The notes under the pieces: generated by a model
What the model saw: the letters and a program-made list of their open reading frames with translations, nothing else
Databases searched by the model: none
Told to the model about the DNA's origin: nothing
Made by a program: the position numbers and the translations under genes
Assembly (NCBI GenBank): GCA_964036275.1
Contig: OZ038433.1
Coordinates: 54,515,902-54,579,901, forward strand
From: Litoditis marina
Taxonomy: Eukaryota; Nematoda; Chromadorea; Rhabditida; Rhabditidae
Length of the DNA: 64,000 nucleotides
Direction: 5' to 3'
Part shown: positions 37,001-49,500 of the stretch, one piece after another
How the letters are laid out: each line of letters opens with the position of its first letter
Numbering within the stretch: the first letter of the stretch is position 1

Positions 37001-38920
37001 TTATTCACCCAGTTTCACAAGAAACGAATATTGAATCCTATCCCGGATCTAGCGTTAGTTGTCGTTTGACGAAACCTTGTTATTGATTTTTTTGTGCCGC
37101 CTACCATTATTGATTTTTCCAGTCATGTCTGTGGATGAAGGCAAGGAGATACTTTTCGATGACATTGACGAGGGTGAATCAGTCACTGTGAGTACATCGG
37201 AATTAGTTCTGAAAACAGAACTCACCACAAAATTCAACAGAATACCACAAAAAATTAAAAGTTATCATTTCAGTTGTCAATTCAAAATGTGTTAAAGAGT
37301 GAAAATATAATTTCGAGAGTCTATCAGCTCACGGAAATCAACACCAAATTGTCTCGGATAGGGATCAAAACGATTCTCATCTTTCACTAAGCACATAACT
37401 TGATAAAACCATCAAAAAGTCTTTGTGACAATAGATATTGCATTTTCAAATAATCATAACCCCAATGTTATAGCTTTCGCGGAATATCTTTTATAATACG
37501 GGTAGTTTACATTTGTGCTGTGTCAAATGATCCTGAAGTTCAACGGCAATTCAACTGCAACGAAATTTTTTTCAAGAGGAATAATACTTCATGTTCAGTC
37601 AACCAGAACGAATTTTTTTCAAAAGGAATAATACTTCATGTTTAGCTCGTGAATGACATCACAACCGATCCGACCATGACGCGAGACGTGATTCCATTCC
37701 TAATTGGGGGATATCCCTATCATCAAAGAGAGGAGTTGAGCTATTCGGTGGAAGAAACTATTCAATGGGCTGCTTACGAAGATAAACAACTCGACATCAG
37801 GTGATTAGTAAACAAAGAGAATTAGGTTAAATAAAATGAAATAAACTAGAATAAAGTTAATACATACTTTATTGAATGAACTAAAAGTAACAAATACTAT
37901 CTAGGAAGTAAATTATTGGACGAGTTTGAAAGAAAATACATAGTTTCGGCCTCACCGCCACCACGATGACTTATAGGGTGTACAAAAATCATTTAGTTAA
38001 ACCTAAGGCAAATACTAGCTCCACTAATTTGTACATGTTACAATACAACTATTTCTATTTATAATAAACTAGTATAGTTGGTTTACAAGTGAACCGAAGT
38101 GAACAAGTTATGGTTTCGATTATCAAGCTTTCATGATTTACTGAATTCTTGTAATGATACGGTAGTTTATCGTCGTAGAACTACTCTTTGTCTAGATCAT
38201 CTCAGTTTTGATTTGAGGGTTTCAATCAAAGTTCACTCCTATTTTCATTCAAACATCTTTCAGTCGCGATTTTCATCAATTCAACGAGAAAACCCTAGGC
38301 AATTGCTATACATTCAACCACAGGAACAGTTCCACCAGTTATCGAAGAAGAAAAAGTGGAAACGTCGAAGGTTTGAATAATTCAGCATCATTCCAGTGTT
38401 TCACCAAACTGATAAAATTGGGTTCCATTTGCTAGCACGATGTGTGTTGGGTTATAGTTGCGTATCACGGAACTTGTATAAGTGTGTTTCATGTAGGACA
38501 CTAATACTATCATTCACAACAGCGTCCATATCCTAGAGAGTAATGATTTTAAATTCACAGGTCTGATAGTGCTGATGTGTGTGTAAGTTCACTCCTATGT
38601 TTCAGTTAACACTTATGCGTGAGTCTTATTTGTGTAATTGATAACTGCTCGTTACCCAGGTCTGAAAGTGTTGATGCGTGTGCAAATGGACTCGTATGTT
38701 TCGTGGACCGTCCCTTCCGGGGTCTTCGTCTTCATCCACAACCGAGACGAGTCGGTGGTCTCGGACTCCCCCAGAAACAGTGCCCAGGGGGGAACCATGA
38801 CCAGTATACGCATCAAACCGGTGATTACTACCTCACTTACACAAAGTTTATTTCTACATTCTATTAGCTGGATGACAATTATATATCTAGATGAATACTA
38901 TATACAGTTTAGTAGTGAAT

Positions 38921-38955
<35 letters not shown>

Positions 38956-41900
38956 TATGAAATTTATTTTAATAGTAATAGTAAAATGTAGTAAGTTTCG
39001 GATACCATATCCGGATCGAAAGTGGTCTTGTTGTTGATCCATGTACGAGTCCCGGTCATTAGCGCGAATCCAGATTCCGCAAAACACCAGGGATTCCGTA
39101 GAGAAATCTGAGAAAACGACACATCCCTTTGCATTTTTGGGCTAACTTCATTTTTAACACATTTCTGTTGTCAGACGGAGTATAGGCGGATGAATGATCA
39201 CAACAGTGAATGTGTGGACAGAAATACGAAATATTCCTATTACTTCGAGGGATCCTTCACCACTGCGGTCGGTTATTATCATTCTCAAACCGATGCTTTC
39301 TTTTCTGTTAGTTTAAAAAAAAGGACTTGTTTAAACAGACGAACAGATCGACAATAGCGTACTAAAACACGCTCATTGTCCGTGGAAGAAATATAGGTTT
39401 ATCAAAAATAGGGGTTTGTAGTGAGTTTCGGATATTGCGTTCATTGCAGCATTACTGCCCAAAGTTCAAACTCGAGTTGCTTTGTAATCTTCTCACGTTG
39501 ATATCATTTCGTTTCCTTTTTCGATTTTGATTACACTGCTATAGTGCGTGCCAAATTCTTAGAATATGCGCATGGTGTGAGACTCGAACTTCACCCGAAT
39601 AAATGGGAGGCGCTGACGCTAACCACTATACCAACTTAGCTAATAACAGCGTTATCGACGAATCGTATATATTGGTTCTTACACAACACAGAGCGAGATA
39701 AACGATACACCCCACCTTTCTTCGAGCAACAACTATATCTGTTCAGGGTTGTCTACGCTCCTGCTATCAGGACTACGCAATGAAGAAATGTGGGTGTATG
39801 GACCCACGATACCCCCAGGACGAAAATCAACTCACCTGTCCCCTCAACAAACGTAGGTTTTCATATATGAAACAAAACTGTGAGCGACACGAAAAAGTAG
39901 AAAAAACTGAGTGGCTGGAGACCACAATGTGCACTTCTGAAACGCGAGCGGTGCGTTTGTCAGAACTGACCTACGTACTATTCACAGTAAACTGGCACGA
40001 GACGATGAGAACTCTAGCAGAAACTTGAAAACTCGCGAATGTTGTAGTGTGATCGTGAACGTAGTGTAAATTTTACTTCTTTCAAAAATGTGACCGTTAT
40101 CGTGGTGCCCTCATAGAGTTTTACCATTTCGCTCGGGTTTGATACCACTTGACAAGCAAGATTGGCACCATTGAATAGGTGGGCTAGATTATCCCGGCAG
40201 CTTTATTCCATCCTGCGTCTCTCGCTTAGCGTTCTCTCTCGCGACACTCGTATCCGGATGGGTCGTGAGAGCAGAGAACCAGCGTTGGGATGGAAAGGCT
40301 GAAATGTTCACGACTATTGCTTCTGGTTTAACTAAGGAACACTAGTTTGGTAGGCTGTGAATTAAAAATATATAGGGCTCACACTTACCAGAGCAAGTTC
40401 ATACAGTACATGTTGCCCTATCCCGTGGTGTTTGTAGTTGGATCTCGTTTTTGGTTCGACATCGTTGAATTATGGAGTGTAATGGAATCCGATATCAAAA
40501 ATCATCTGGTATGGTTTCGGGCTAAACTTTCTGCGAGATAGTTCTTGGTATTCTTTCTCCCGAACTTTACCTACATTTACTTATTTGGAGTGCCATATAT
40601 TATGTAGAAACTTACGTGTTTGAACCCAAATAAAATTCTATTCTATTTTATTGTATTTCTAGGTCAATGTGTGATCAACATAACAGACGTGAGGGGGGAT
40701 TCGTCCAAATGGCCGGAATGTATCTGTCCCATGCCTTGTCAGGAAACGCAGTACCAAGTCGCCTGGTCCAGTAGTATTATGAGACAGAATGTTAGCGAGT
40801 TTTAGTCGTGTTTTTGTAGTGACAAATATATGATCTGAAACATATATAGAAACATCAGCAATAAATTATTGCTGATTTTTTCAATGTTAACCCGTCACTT
40901 CTAACACAAGACAAGACGAGAAGAATAGAGAAGTAGCAGCATTTGCACGGTTGCATTAAAGGGGGGCTGCATTGAATGCCGAATTTGGCTAACGGCGTTA
41001 GCCCAAAAGGCACGAGAGTCAGAGAAGTGCGCGCAATCAATATTCATTCACTCCAAATCATCCTCTGCGTCTCTGACAGTAAGCAGAAAATTGGTTAAGT
41101 TGTGAAAATAGAACTTTGAATTAGATATTTGAGTAAGAAAAGGACATATATCGAACTGTCTCAGTTCGATCTTTTATTTGAAAATTCAATGCAGCCCCCC
41201 TTTAAATACTTGTATGTCGTCTAACCATATTGAATAGGGCACATAAGTTCCTTTACTATGAATAGCAAGTGAAACATTCCACCAAGCGATACTCTCAATA
41301 CGCCCTGATCTCACTTATATTGCACATTGAATAAAAGCAAACAAAGACTATAGTGTGAAGTTAACTATTGACATGCATCGATTTTTTAAAGTTTTTTTTT
41401 CAGAATGTTTCGCTTGATGTCAGGGACTTTGCGTTGATTTCAGTAACACTTCCTTTCGAAACAGTCAATGTTTTTGTGGAAGAGCCAGCTATGACGGTTG
41501 GTTGTTCTAGAACATGCTATTGTGAACTAATTAAAATAGAATAAAATTTATTCGCGATTGCACACGTGACTTTCCACATAATATGTGGCGCTCCAAGAGG
41601 GATAATGGAGAGAAGTTGAAAAGAATAGGGTTCGTTTGCCCTGTTACGCGCACATGATTTTACATGCAGTGCTGGACGACGATGATTGTACCAGATAATT
41701 TGTAGGATAGTAATTCTCATGCTGTGTTATTTCCTACTAGTTTTTTAATCATGTAAAATATCGACTGAAAGCAAAGTAAGATCAGTTTCTTATCTCATCA
41801 CTACAACTTCATTAACTTGATCCAAGATCTTCGGAGAAGTAAAATAAAAAGTATGGCAAAACTCAAACTAATATGCGTTCCATAGTCAGGTTGACATTAG

Positions 41901-42133
41901 GGCCTCAAAGTATGCTCAAATTGACCATATAACTCACCTCGTAATGTTCAAGTATTGGGTAAATATGTACACGTTTTCTGGTAACCACTATCTTTCGTGC
42001 TATATTTCAGTTCAGCCAATTTCTGTCGCAAGTCGGTGGTCTGATCGGGGTCCTACTTGGAATGACTGTCATTTTCGTATTTGAAGTTATTGGTCTGATT
42101 GCTCATCTCATCATTTTGCTGAAGAACAAATGA
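31053..42133 (+). CDS. DEG/ENaC-family sodium channel with micro-exon Thr/Ser-rich insertion; TM1 exon not found
   Basis: Trimeric cation channel of the degenerin/ENaC family, partial at the 5' end. Exons: 31053-31115, 31358-31402, 31573-31605, 32312-32341, 32754-32795, 32973-32987, 33223-33252, 33530-33562, 34877-34915, 36268-36306, 36863-36901, 37123-37187, 37646-37800, 38264-38370, 38660-38820, 39175-39267, 39747-39852, 40663-40790, 41404-41496, 42011-42133; phases agree, 478 aa. Seen: start like FPAV after TM1, LGNCYTFN, GLKVLMRVQM, CLRSCYQDYAMKKCGCMDP, CICPMPCQETQY, and TM2 QVGGLIGVLLGMTVIFVFE. The usual G-x-S filter reads G-M-T. Exons 2-11 are 15-45 nt, all phase 1, encoding a Thr/Ser/Asp-rich segment. 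The exon with TM1 and the cytoplasmic HG motif should lie upstream. Confidence 0.88.
31648..31781 (+). mobile_element. Family A MITE, channel intron
   Basis: Full copy in the intron after the micro-exon at 31573-31605, 42 bp past its donor. Confidence 0.8.
31885..32080 (+). mobile_element. tRNA-derived SINE, family E, channel intron
   Basis: Copy with gagggtactgtatatctaac, cgctgtgtacgcacacatgt, and gctcgcaggatccattccgg (mutated B box). Confidence 0.65.
32220..32228 (+). other. Possible 9-nt micro-exon
   Basis: A good acceptor (tttcctgcag) is followed by CAATAGATA and then gtgatc. If used, this 9-nt exon would be phase 1 and in frame like its neighbours, adding Ala-Ile-Asp. Support is only the splice-site look and the phase. 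Confidence 0.25.
33694..34689. mobile_element. Family D element, copy 2, in a channel-gene intron
   Basis: Nearly identical to the copy at 28441, with fewer 29-bp units in the left block. Flanked by TA. Lies in the intron between channel exons at 33562 and 34877. Confidence 0.85.
35940..36025 (-). mobile_element. Retroposon 3' end, family G, channel intron
   Basis: tttattcattcacgtcgctt, cgttacaaggcgg, catacatgtcacagat. Confidence 0.6.
36316..36449 (+). mobile_element. Family A MITE, channel intron
   Basis: Full copy starting 10 bp after the donor of the micro-exon at 36268-36306. Confidence 0.8.
37563..37645 (+). repeat. Tandem duplication containing a 3' splice site
   Basis: About 36 bases (cgaaatttttttcaagagg to ttcatgttcag) are repeated 46 bp later, ending in ttcatgtttag, the acceptor of the channel exon at 37646. 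The upstream copy ends in a consensus-like acceptor too. Confidence 0.75.
38557..38604 (+). pseudogene. Decayed copy of the start of the channel exon at 38660
   Basis: Acceptor-like ttcacag, then GTCTGATAGTGCTGATG, matching the true exon start GTCTGAAAGTGTTGATG and continuing to ACTCCTATGTTTC against ACTCGTATGTTTC. The copy has an in-frame stop (CTGATAG region/TAA) and no intact continuation, so it is a partial tandem duplicate that became intronic. Confidence 0.7.
38928..38955. repeat. (GA)n microsatellite, channel intron
   Basis: About 13 GA units. Confidence 0.95.
39538..39725 (-). mobile_element. tRNA-derived SINE with a different tRNA-like head, channel intron
   Basis: On the minus strand ttggtatagtggttagcgtc and gtgaagttcgagtctcac resemble A and B boxes of another tRNA. 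The 3' end ggcacgcacta matches family E. It stops about 20 bp before the exon at 39747. Confidence 0.65.
40188..40307. mobile_element. Family C element, degraded
   Basis: Keeps gattatcccggcagcttta, catcctgcgtctctcgc and the inner hairpin, but lacks the outer arms. Confidence 0.55.
40386..40655 (+). mobile_element. LINE-type 3' end, family M, with RT-tail-like reading frame
   Basis: Before the shared 3' end (ggagtgccatatattatg, aataaaattctattct) lies a frame ending VELWSVMESDIKNHLVWFRA, which resembles the C-terminal tail of jockey/CR1 reverse transcriptases. Lies in a channel intron and ends 8 bp before the exon at 40663. Confidence 0.55.
40954..41207. mobile_element. TIR element, channel intron
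   Basis: Ends attaaaggggggctgcattg and caatgcagccccccttta, 254 bp apart, with inner gagagtcagagaag / ctctgcgtctctgac similarity. Confidence 0.7.
41530..41705 (-). mobile_element. LINE-type 3' end, family M, inverted, channel intron
   Basis: Reverse complement of the copy at 4313 over most of its length (aatagaataaaatttattcg, acgtgac, gtggcgctcc). Confidence 0.65.
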
Positions 42134-43560
42134 AAACACTGAAATGATCTGTTACAAGTGAACTACAACGCTTACGGGTTGTGAAATGGGCCTCAACAAC
42201 ATTTGTTTTATTAAAACTGCTTAAAATTTGGTCATCTGAACTATTTTGAGTTTGTGGTACCTTGTGTATGTTATATTCGGTTCGCTTTTGTAATAGCCTC
42301 GTACATTGTCGTCGGCTAAAGTGAGATGCGATATATGGTCATTTGCTCTGTGTTTATTTACGAGGTTGTATACTCCGTTTCACCAGTCGATGACTTTCTA
42401 CAGTAATCTGTCCAACTTTCAAAGACGTTTTTCTAACGAACAAACAGACTCTTAGATTCACTGTTCTCTTTGCTTATAGTAGTCAATATGAAAGACAAAA
42501 CCGATAAGTTTGAACTGTTTGCAACACCTACAAGATATGAAAATTTACTTGAAATATTTACGATCTTACTGTAGAGGGTCATTGTTGCGTGAAACAAACT
42601 ATAACCATATGAATGAGTGAGTATTAAAGTTAGTTCGACCCTACTCTGAGTTTTAATATTTTGTAATTTGGACATTTTCTATTTGTTGCTGAGTATTTCC
42701 CGTCGGTTGCCGTTTCTATATATTTTCGTTTAATCACAATTGTACGTTACTACTAGTTTTGCACATAAATGTGTACTGTGCTAACTGCTCCGCAACGAGA
42801 GGTTGATTGTTTCAGTTGTAGGCACAAAAAGTCCGAATGAACACGATTCTTCAACTGAACTGCTTAATATACGATTAAATACAAGTCGTGAAACAGGGAG
42901 TGTTGTTGGAGTTTTCTTCCTGCGGACTCCCTTCTCATACTTCACTCACGTGAATCACGTTACGCAAATGGTTCGTAACTTGAAGTACACTCCTTGAGTT
43001 GTTGCAAGAATCGTACAACAGAGTGTATAGGGGGGGGGGGAATAATGGATTGTTTTGATGACATGTAAAGGAAGTATATTCCAATTGTGTTATTATTCAC
43101 CCCTCATTGCTCTTGTTGTTCCGGATCAATACATAATTGAGGCTCTTTATTTTCGGGTTCTCCGGGCTAAATTACAAGCTACTGCGAACACTTGTTCGCT
43201 TGTATTACATATTCCAATTAAATATTCGTTTTTTTCTGTTAACGTTGTTTATTGAAAGCTCATTTGATTGAAGTAATTAAACGTAGACAAAGTTCACCCT
43301 TCCTTGAGCAGCATGAAATATAAAGTCCCGTTTCGTATCTAATTAACGAACCGAATTTGACAAAACAATGTGATGAAAATTCCATAATTTACTGAAACAA
43401 TTCGTTGTTTTGTGAAACGTTTGAAAAGTTGTAAAACATACGGAATAACTCGTTTATAACCCTTTTTTTTAGCGATCTCCTTGAAAATTTACTCTGACTT
43501 CATGATTGAATAGTGGAAATCAGTACTAATATCTATAGTAGGAAAGAGTAATGACATTTC
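42134..43560. other. Intergenic region between channel and 335-aa gene
   Basis: Channel 3' UTR, then AT-rich sequence with a G10 run near 43030. A 3' splice site (gacatttcag) at 43561 precedes the start codon at 43571, so a 5' UTR exon is likely here. Confidence 0.45.
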
Positions 43561-43570
43561 AGTATTCAAA

Positions 43571-46500
43571 ATGAATTCGGCCGAACTTCGTCAATTGGAT
43601 ATTCACTTTCCGGCCCCTTCCAACAAAATCCCATTCGATTTTAGACCGATTAAGGCAAGTTTCTCGGTTTACTTCAGTCAGTTCATGTGAATGTTTCGCC
43701 ACTAATATATAAGACGCTCCAATCTAAATGGTTTCGGAAATCAGGAAATCCTAATGATTTCATGAAATTTTTAGGATGCGACTTTTAACCATCGAAGAGT
43801 TATCACTTTTTAAAATTATTTCTGATTGGACATCGGGTAGTCCCCATTTATTTGAAGTTTAAACTAAAAACCAAACGATGGAATCGCTGTGTCCCGATTC
43901 AGGAAATTGAAAAAAAGTGTGTCACAAAAAATTGCAGTTTTCTCAAATCTCTCAAAAAATTGTGTCACAATTTTTCACACTTCAATTTTTTGGGCACAGC
44001 TTTTTACACTTCAATTTTTTGGGCACAATTTTTCACACCTACAATTTTTTGGGCACATTTTTTCACTTTTCCAAATATTGTACATGTTCCAGCAAGAGAG
44101 GTTATTACTGAACCACTCGCGCGATACTACTGTTTCCTTCCATACCCCCCTGACTGCGCCGTATCTAGTATTGGCGATTAGAGCAATGAGACGCAGAGAA
44201 ACGAGCGCGCATTGAGGGCATCGCCCAATTAGAGAAAGAGACGCAGAGAAAGAACAGGCGAGACAGATCCGCAGGATTTGAAACCATAACAAGATACGGA
44301 TCATTGAGAGCTGTGTCAAAGAGTATCACAGCATTATCGCGCGAGAGACATACAAAGTGGAAAGTACCTCTCTTTAGAGAAACAAATGTGTCACAATTTT
44401 TCACACTTCAATTTTTTGGGCCCAATTTTTCACACTACAATTTTTTGGGCACATATTTTCACACTGTTTTCAACTGCGAAAACGTGTGTTATAATGTTCT
44501 GAAAGGAAAATAATTGTGGCAGAGGATTTTGAAAAATACAAATATTCGGTAGTTTTATCTGCGCTCCAAATGAGAGCGACACAAGAATTAGAAGAATTGG
44601 ACATTTCAGAAAAAATATCGGACAAGTCTGATGATGCACAATATTTTGAGGTTTTCCAAGAAATTATCTAAAATGGAAACCATTTAGATTGGAGCGTCTT
44701 ATATACAGCACATATTTCTAGGACAGTGCTTGTTCGGTTGAAAGGTTGAGACCATTTGAATAAATAAAGAAAATCACCATAACTTCTCGCCGAGGACGGT
44801 CACACTATCTACTGAAGTATTATGATGCTACTTATCAAATGCATACTTTCGTGAAACACCACAAACACATCAGAATTTTCGAACGAGCCATGATAGTGTG
44901 CATTTTTTCATCTGATTGTTCACGTTTCAAATGAATATTCGACGAAATGATTACAGAATCATTATTAAGATAGTGCGATTTGTTGGTAGTAATAATGTAA
45001 AAATGATACACAGTTTAGAACTTTCCGAAACATTTCTTACTCAAACTACTTTCGAATTCATACTGTGTACTTCTACGACTTTGGGGATCAGAGTGAATTG
45101 TATTTACCAACATTTATCAGGTCGAAAACATGAAACGAAAACTGATTCAAGTTTTGGGAACGTGAACTTGTGTTCTAGATTCGCGTTTACAAGAATGGCG
45201 ACGAATTGGATTTGGGAAAAGAAATGACGGTTACTAGAAAACAGTTCAAACATTGGATAATCTTCCTGGACGCGGTAACTGAGAGACTGAAGACAAGCAC
45301 GGCCGTCCATCGACTATACTCTCTACAGGGAATACGCATTGACCACGTGGGTTCCGGCCTAGCGAGAAGCTAGTGAAACATTGAGCTCACTTAAAGCAGG
45401 ACCATTATGTGGACCAATCCCGTGTCAACGGTCCTTTAAACTGCAATTGAAAAATGTATTGCAGTTTAAAGGACTGAACCGTTGTGATTGGACCACATAA
45501 TCGTCCTTCTTTAAGGAAACTGGCCTTCAGTATGATAGTTCTAAGGTGAACGATGGTTTGTAGCATTGTTCATTGCACATCACAATTTGTAATAACACAT
45601 TTTTAACGATTTTCAATTGATCTTACACGTGCGACGTAGTTTGAATCATTTGCAGTAAGAACAAAACACTTGAAAAAAGTAATGTAAACGGTGTTTTGTA
45701 AAACTGTTTTTTGCACATCACAATATATAGACACATAGAAACCGAAAAAGTGCTGACTAACTTCATACACTCAGCGTAATTTGACACAATGTTAACTGTT
45801 CTATAGTCTTTTTCATTCCTACTGAGACTCCTACAGTAGGATTTCGAAACTTCCAAGCTGTTTTCCTCACTTACTTGTGATCGAAAAGGTTAAGGATTTT
45901 CGCACCTCATTCTCGTACTCAAGGACAGGAAATATACGACAGGATTTTCGATGAACTGAATTTTCAGCTTCACAACACCCTTCGAAAATTTTGTAAAGTT
46001 ACTGTAGGAGTCTCAGTAGGAATGGTGTGAACTATAACGCACCTGCATGTTTCAGTTTGACGAATTGGAGAACAATGGTGAATATGTGGCTGTCGAGCGA
46101 GCCCCATTCGTACACTGTTCATATGGGAAATCAACCAATTGGACGAAGGACAAAACAGTGCGGTTTTAGTTGTAAATAATGTTTGATCAGTTCCATTTGC
46201 ACTATAGATGTTTACCCACCCAAATGTTTGTGTCATACAGATACATACTTACACAGTACATAATGTAGCAAATCATAATTACAACCAAAAATATTTCGAA
46301 AATATGAGAACTATATCGTTTACAAGTTTGTCGCAGTCAAAAGTTCGTGCCCAATTACTACTATATTAATCCAGTTGGAGTTCTAAGCACGGCAATGCAA
46401 ACTTTTTTGGTTTGTGTAACGTTTACAATCCACATGCAAGTGAATATGACTATAGCTTCCCTCAAGCAACAAATATAGCTGACAGAATATGGTTGTAAAT

Positions 46501-49500
46501 AGTGAACATGAGGATAAATCATTATTCATTGTAGAAATGGAAGTCATTGGTGAAGATTGACGAGAGAAAACCAGCCTATTTGAACTCAGGAGAGACTATG
46601 GACATTTACTTGAAACATGAGGGCTATGGAACGTATACAGGTAACAAAATTATAAGATGAGCGTTATTCATTTCACTATAATGATAAGAGTATCCTAATT
46701 ATAATATATTAGTGACAAGATAAAACTAAATTGAAATGTGGTCCTAAGTAGGCGGACACAACCAAATCCTCAGTTTAGACGAGTTAAGTATTATAAGCTA
46801 GGTTAGTTCAACTGACTGTTTCGCCACCGGTTTATATAAGAATGAAAATCCTCAACTTAGTATTCCGCTGCAGCTAAAAATATATTTTGCTAAAAAGTGA
46901 AAGAAAAAATAGCGATGGGCTTCGGTCTCTATGCCGATTAATGCATATAAGCAGTATTACCTGTTGAGCCTCTACCACAACTTTCGTAATATGGTTTTCA
47001 CCGTATCCGAAACCAACAATTTCTACAGAAAACCGAACACCCGATCGGTTTTCTATGCAGGCCCGGAAAGAAACTCTGTTCTAACTCCCCTTTATCAATT
47101 TCAGTATGTTAAAGGGGGGCAGAAAGAAAAGCTAGCTTAGGTACTCCGGGGTACCTAAATATAACGTTGCGCGCGCCAAAACAGGCAAACAGGTTGCCAC
47201 GTACACGTTGTTTATTGAAAGTTATAATTATCGGTTTGTTTGGATTAGCTCTTCCATATTATATTTCCTTTCTGTCCCCTTTTAACACACATTCTGCGCA
47301 GAGAAAAATAGAACAACCAAATGTATTTCGACTTCACATTATTTCATGTCTACCATTTCCTCTGGATGGAATTGTGACTAGAAGTCCGAGTACCTCCGCT
47401 TTGAACGTGAAAGAAAACCCGGAAAGAGTGAGTTGGCGGTAGGGTTGTTAATCGAGCTTTCGAAATTTCGAGTTTTTCGAGTTTCGAGTTTTCGAAAGTT
47501 CGAGTTTTTCGAGTTCGAGTTTTATTTTTAACAACCCTGGTTGGCGGAGAATGCGAGAAAGATGTACCGTGTACTGTAGCAGCTTACTCGAATATCTCTC
47601 ATCGAACTGTACTGTAGAAGTCACTCATAATGAAACAGTTGAATTCCCCTGTGTCTGTAGATTGTTATTTCCAATTCGTAATATTAGTCATTCTGCTGTA
47701 TTCGCTGATCGAACTCAAACCAAAAATTGGTCTTCCCTTTCTGCTGATAACACAAGAAACCCAAGCTAATCTTTCCCACAGTTACATGATATTCTGTGTA
47801 CTATTTGCTGAACGTTTGGCATTTTCGCAGAGTGTGACTCGAGTGTTTTTAGTGGTCAAAACTGTTGAAAAATCCGATACACTGGTTTTTTAGGCGCGTG
47901 TCAGTTTCAAATTCGAAACTTTTCGGTTGGCCAGATCACAAATGATACAAAAATCAGAAATACTTAACTCTGAACCCGATAACTTTCTCTACTTTGCCGA
48001 GAAAAACAAATGCCATTATTTTCCTGTCCACGCAGAGTTCTGCATTCAGAAGTTTATACAAATGTAACCAGACGAAGTGAAACTATTTTGATAGCACTTT
48101 CAAACGATGATCACATTACTTTTAATTGTAATTACTACTGAGGATTCACTAGAAATACTGCCAAGACTCGGCTTATATAGTTTGCTGACAACAGTGAAGT
48201 GGTAATCGTAATTTTCAAAAAGAAAAAAGTGAGATTTTGGTTATCAATTATTTAATAGTATGATTTCAGCTTGGCGGGAGCTTGGAAAAACTGAATCGAA
48301 GTACAAGAAGTGTGTTCAGCGGTCATTCTGCTCCTAATAAAGGTACAACAACAACAACGATTATCGCGCGGAGCGCGAAGCGCTCTGCGTGAGTTGTCTT
48401 TGGTTTGGCCATTGCGGACTCGTTTTTTCCTTTTAATTAACAAAAATCTTCAAACATATTCTTTTTTTGAAAACTAAAAAGAGAGAACGTTAGAGAATCA
48501 CGAATTGAACATTGTGTGAAAATTTCAGCCAAATCGGATTATTTTCGCCTGAGTTATGGTTTCGTGTCGTTGTTGAAAAGTTCCGCCGTAATTCGTCCCT
48601 CGTCCCTCGTCCCTCGTCCCTCGTCCCTCCTCCCTCCTCCCTCCTCCCTCGTCCCTCGTCCCTCCTCCCTCACGGAATTCTGTCCGCATCGTAGTGGAAA
48701 AACTACTGAACCAATTTGGCTGAAATTTGAAACATCTATTCTATGGCAAAAGTTAGCTCGTCGCGCCAAGTATGAAATGTTTATGTAATCTCTGGCGCCG
48801 GGCGCGGGCGCCAATAGGCGCCAAAAACGACTATTGGAAAAACTATCGAACCGATTTAGCTGAAATTTGAAACATGAGTTCTAATGCAAAATTTAGCATG
48901 TCACGCCAAATATGAGATGTATAGCTCCTCATTGGCGCCGGGCGCGGGCGCCAATAGGCGCCAAAAACCACTATTGGAAAAACTACCGAACCGATTTAGC
49001 TGAAATTTGAAACATGAGTTATAATGCAAAAGTTAGCCCGTCGCGCCAAATCTGAGATGAATACATCACCATTGGCGCCCGGCGCTGGCGCCAATAGGCG
49101 CCAAAAACGGCAAAACACTATTTATCATCAACTAAAATGTTGAACACTAATAGAAATTGAATAATTTGTTGGAAAGTGTGAAAGTCTTTTTCCAAAACTG
49201 AAATTTTTCTTCTGGCGCTCGAACCAGGCGCCAGATGGCGCCAAAACCCAAACTCACGACAGCGTCAATGGAATCGTCTGAAATTCGGTACACTAAATAA
49301 CTATCACATGGCAAGTAAGATGCTCAATCTGAAAATCAAAAAAAGTTCTGTTGGCATTGTACGCTGGCGCCAATTGGCGCCAAAGTTGGAAAAATATCAG
49401 TTATCGTCAATCAAACTGTTTCAAGTTAACAGAAATTGAATATTCCAATGTGAAATAAAGATCCACAAATCCTAAATCGAATTTTATCGTCTGGCTCGAA

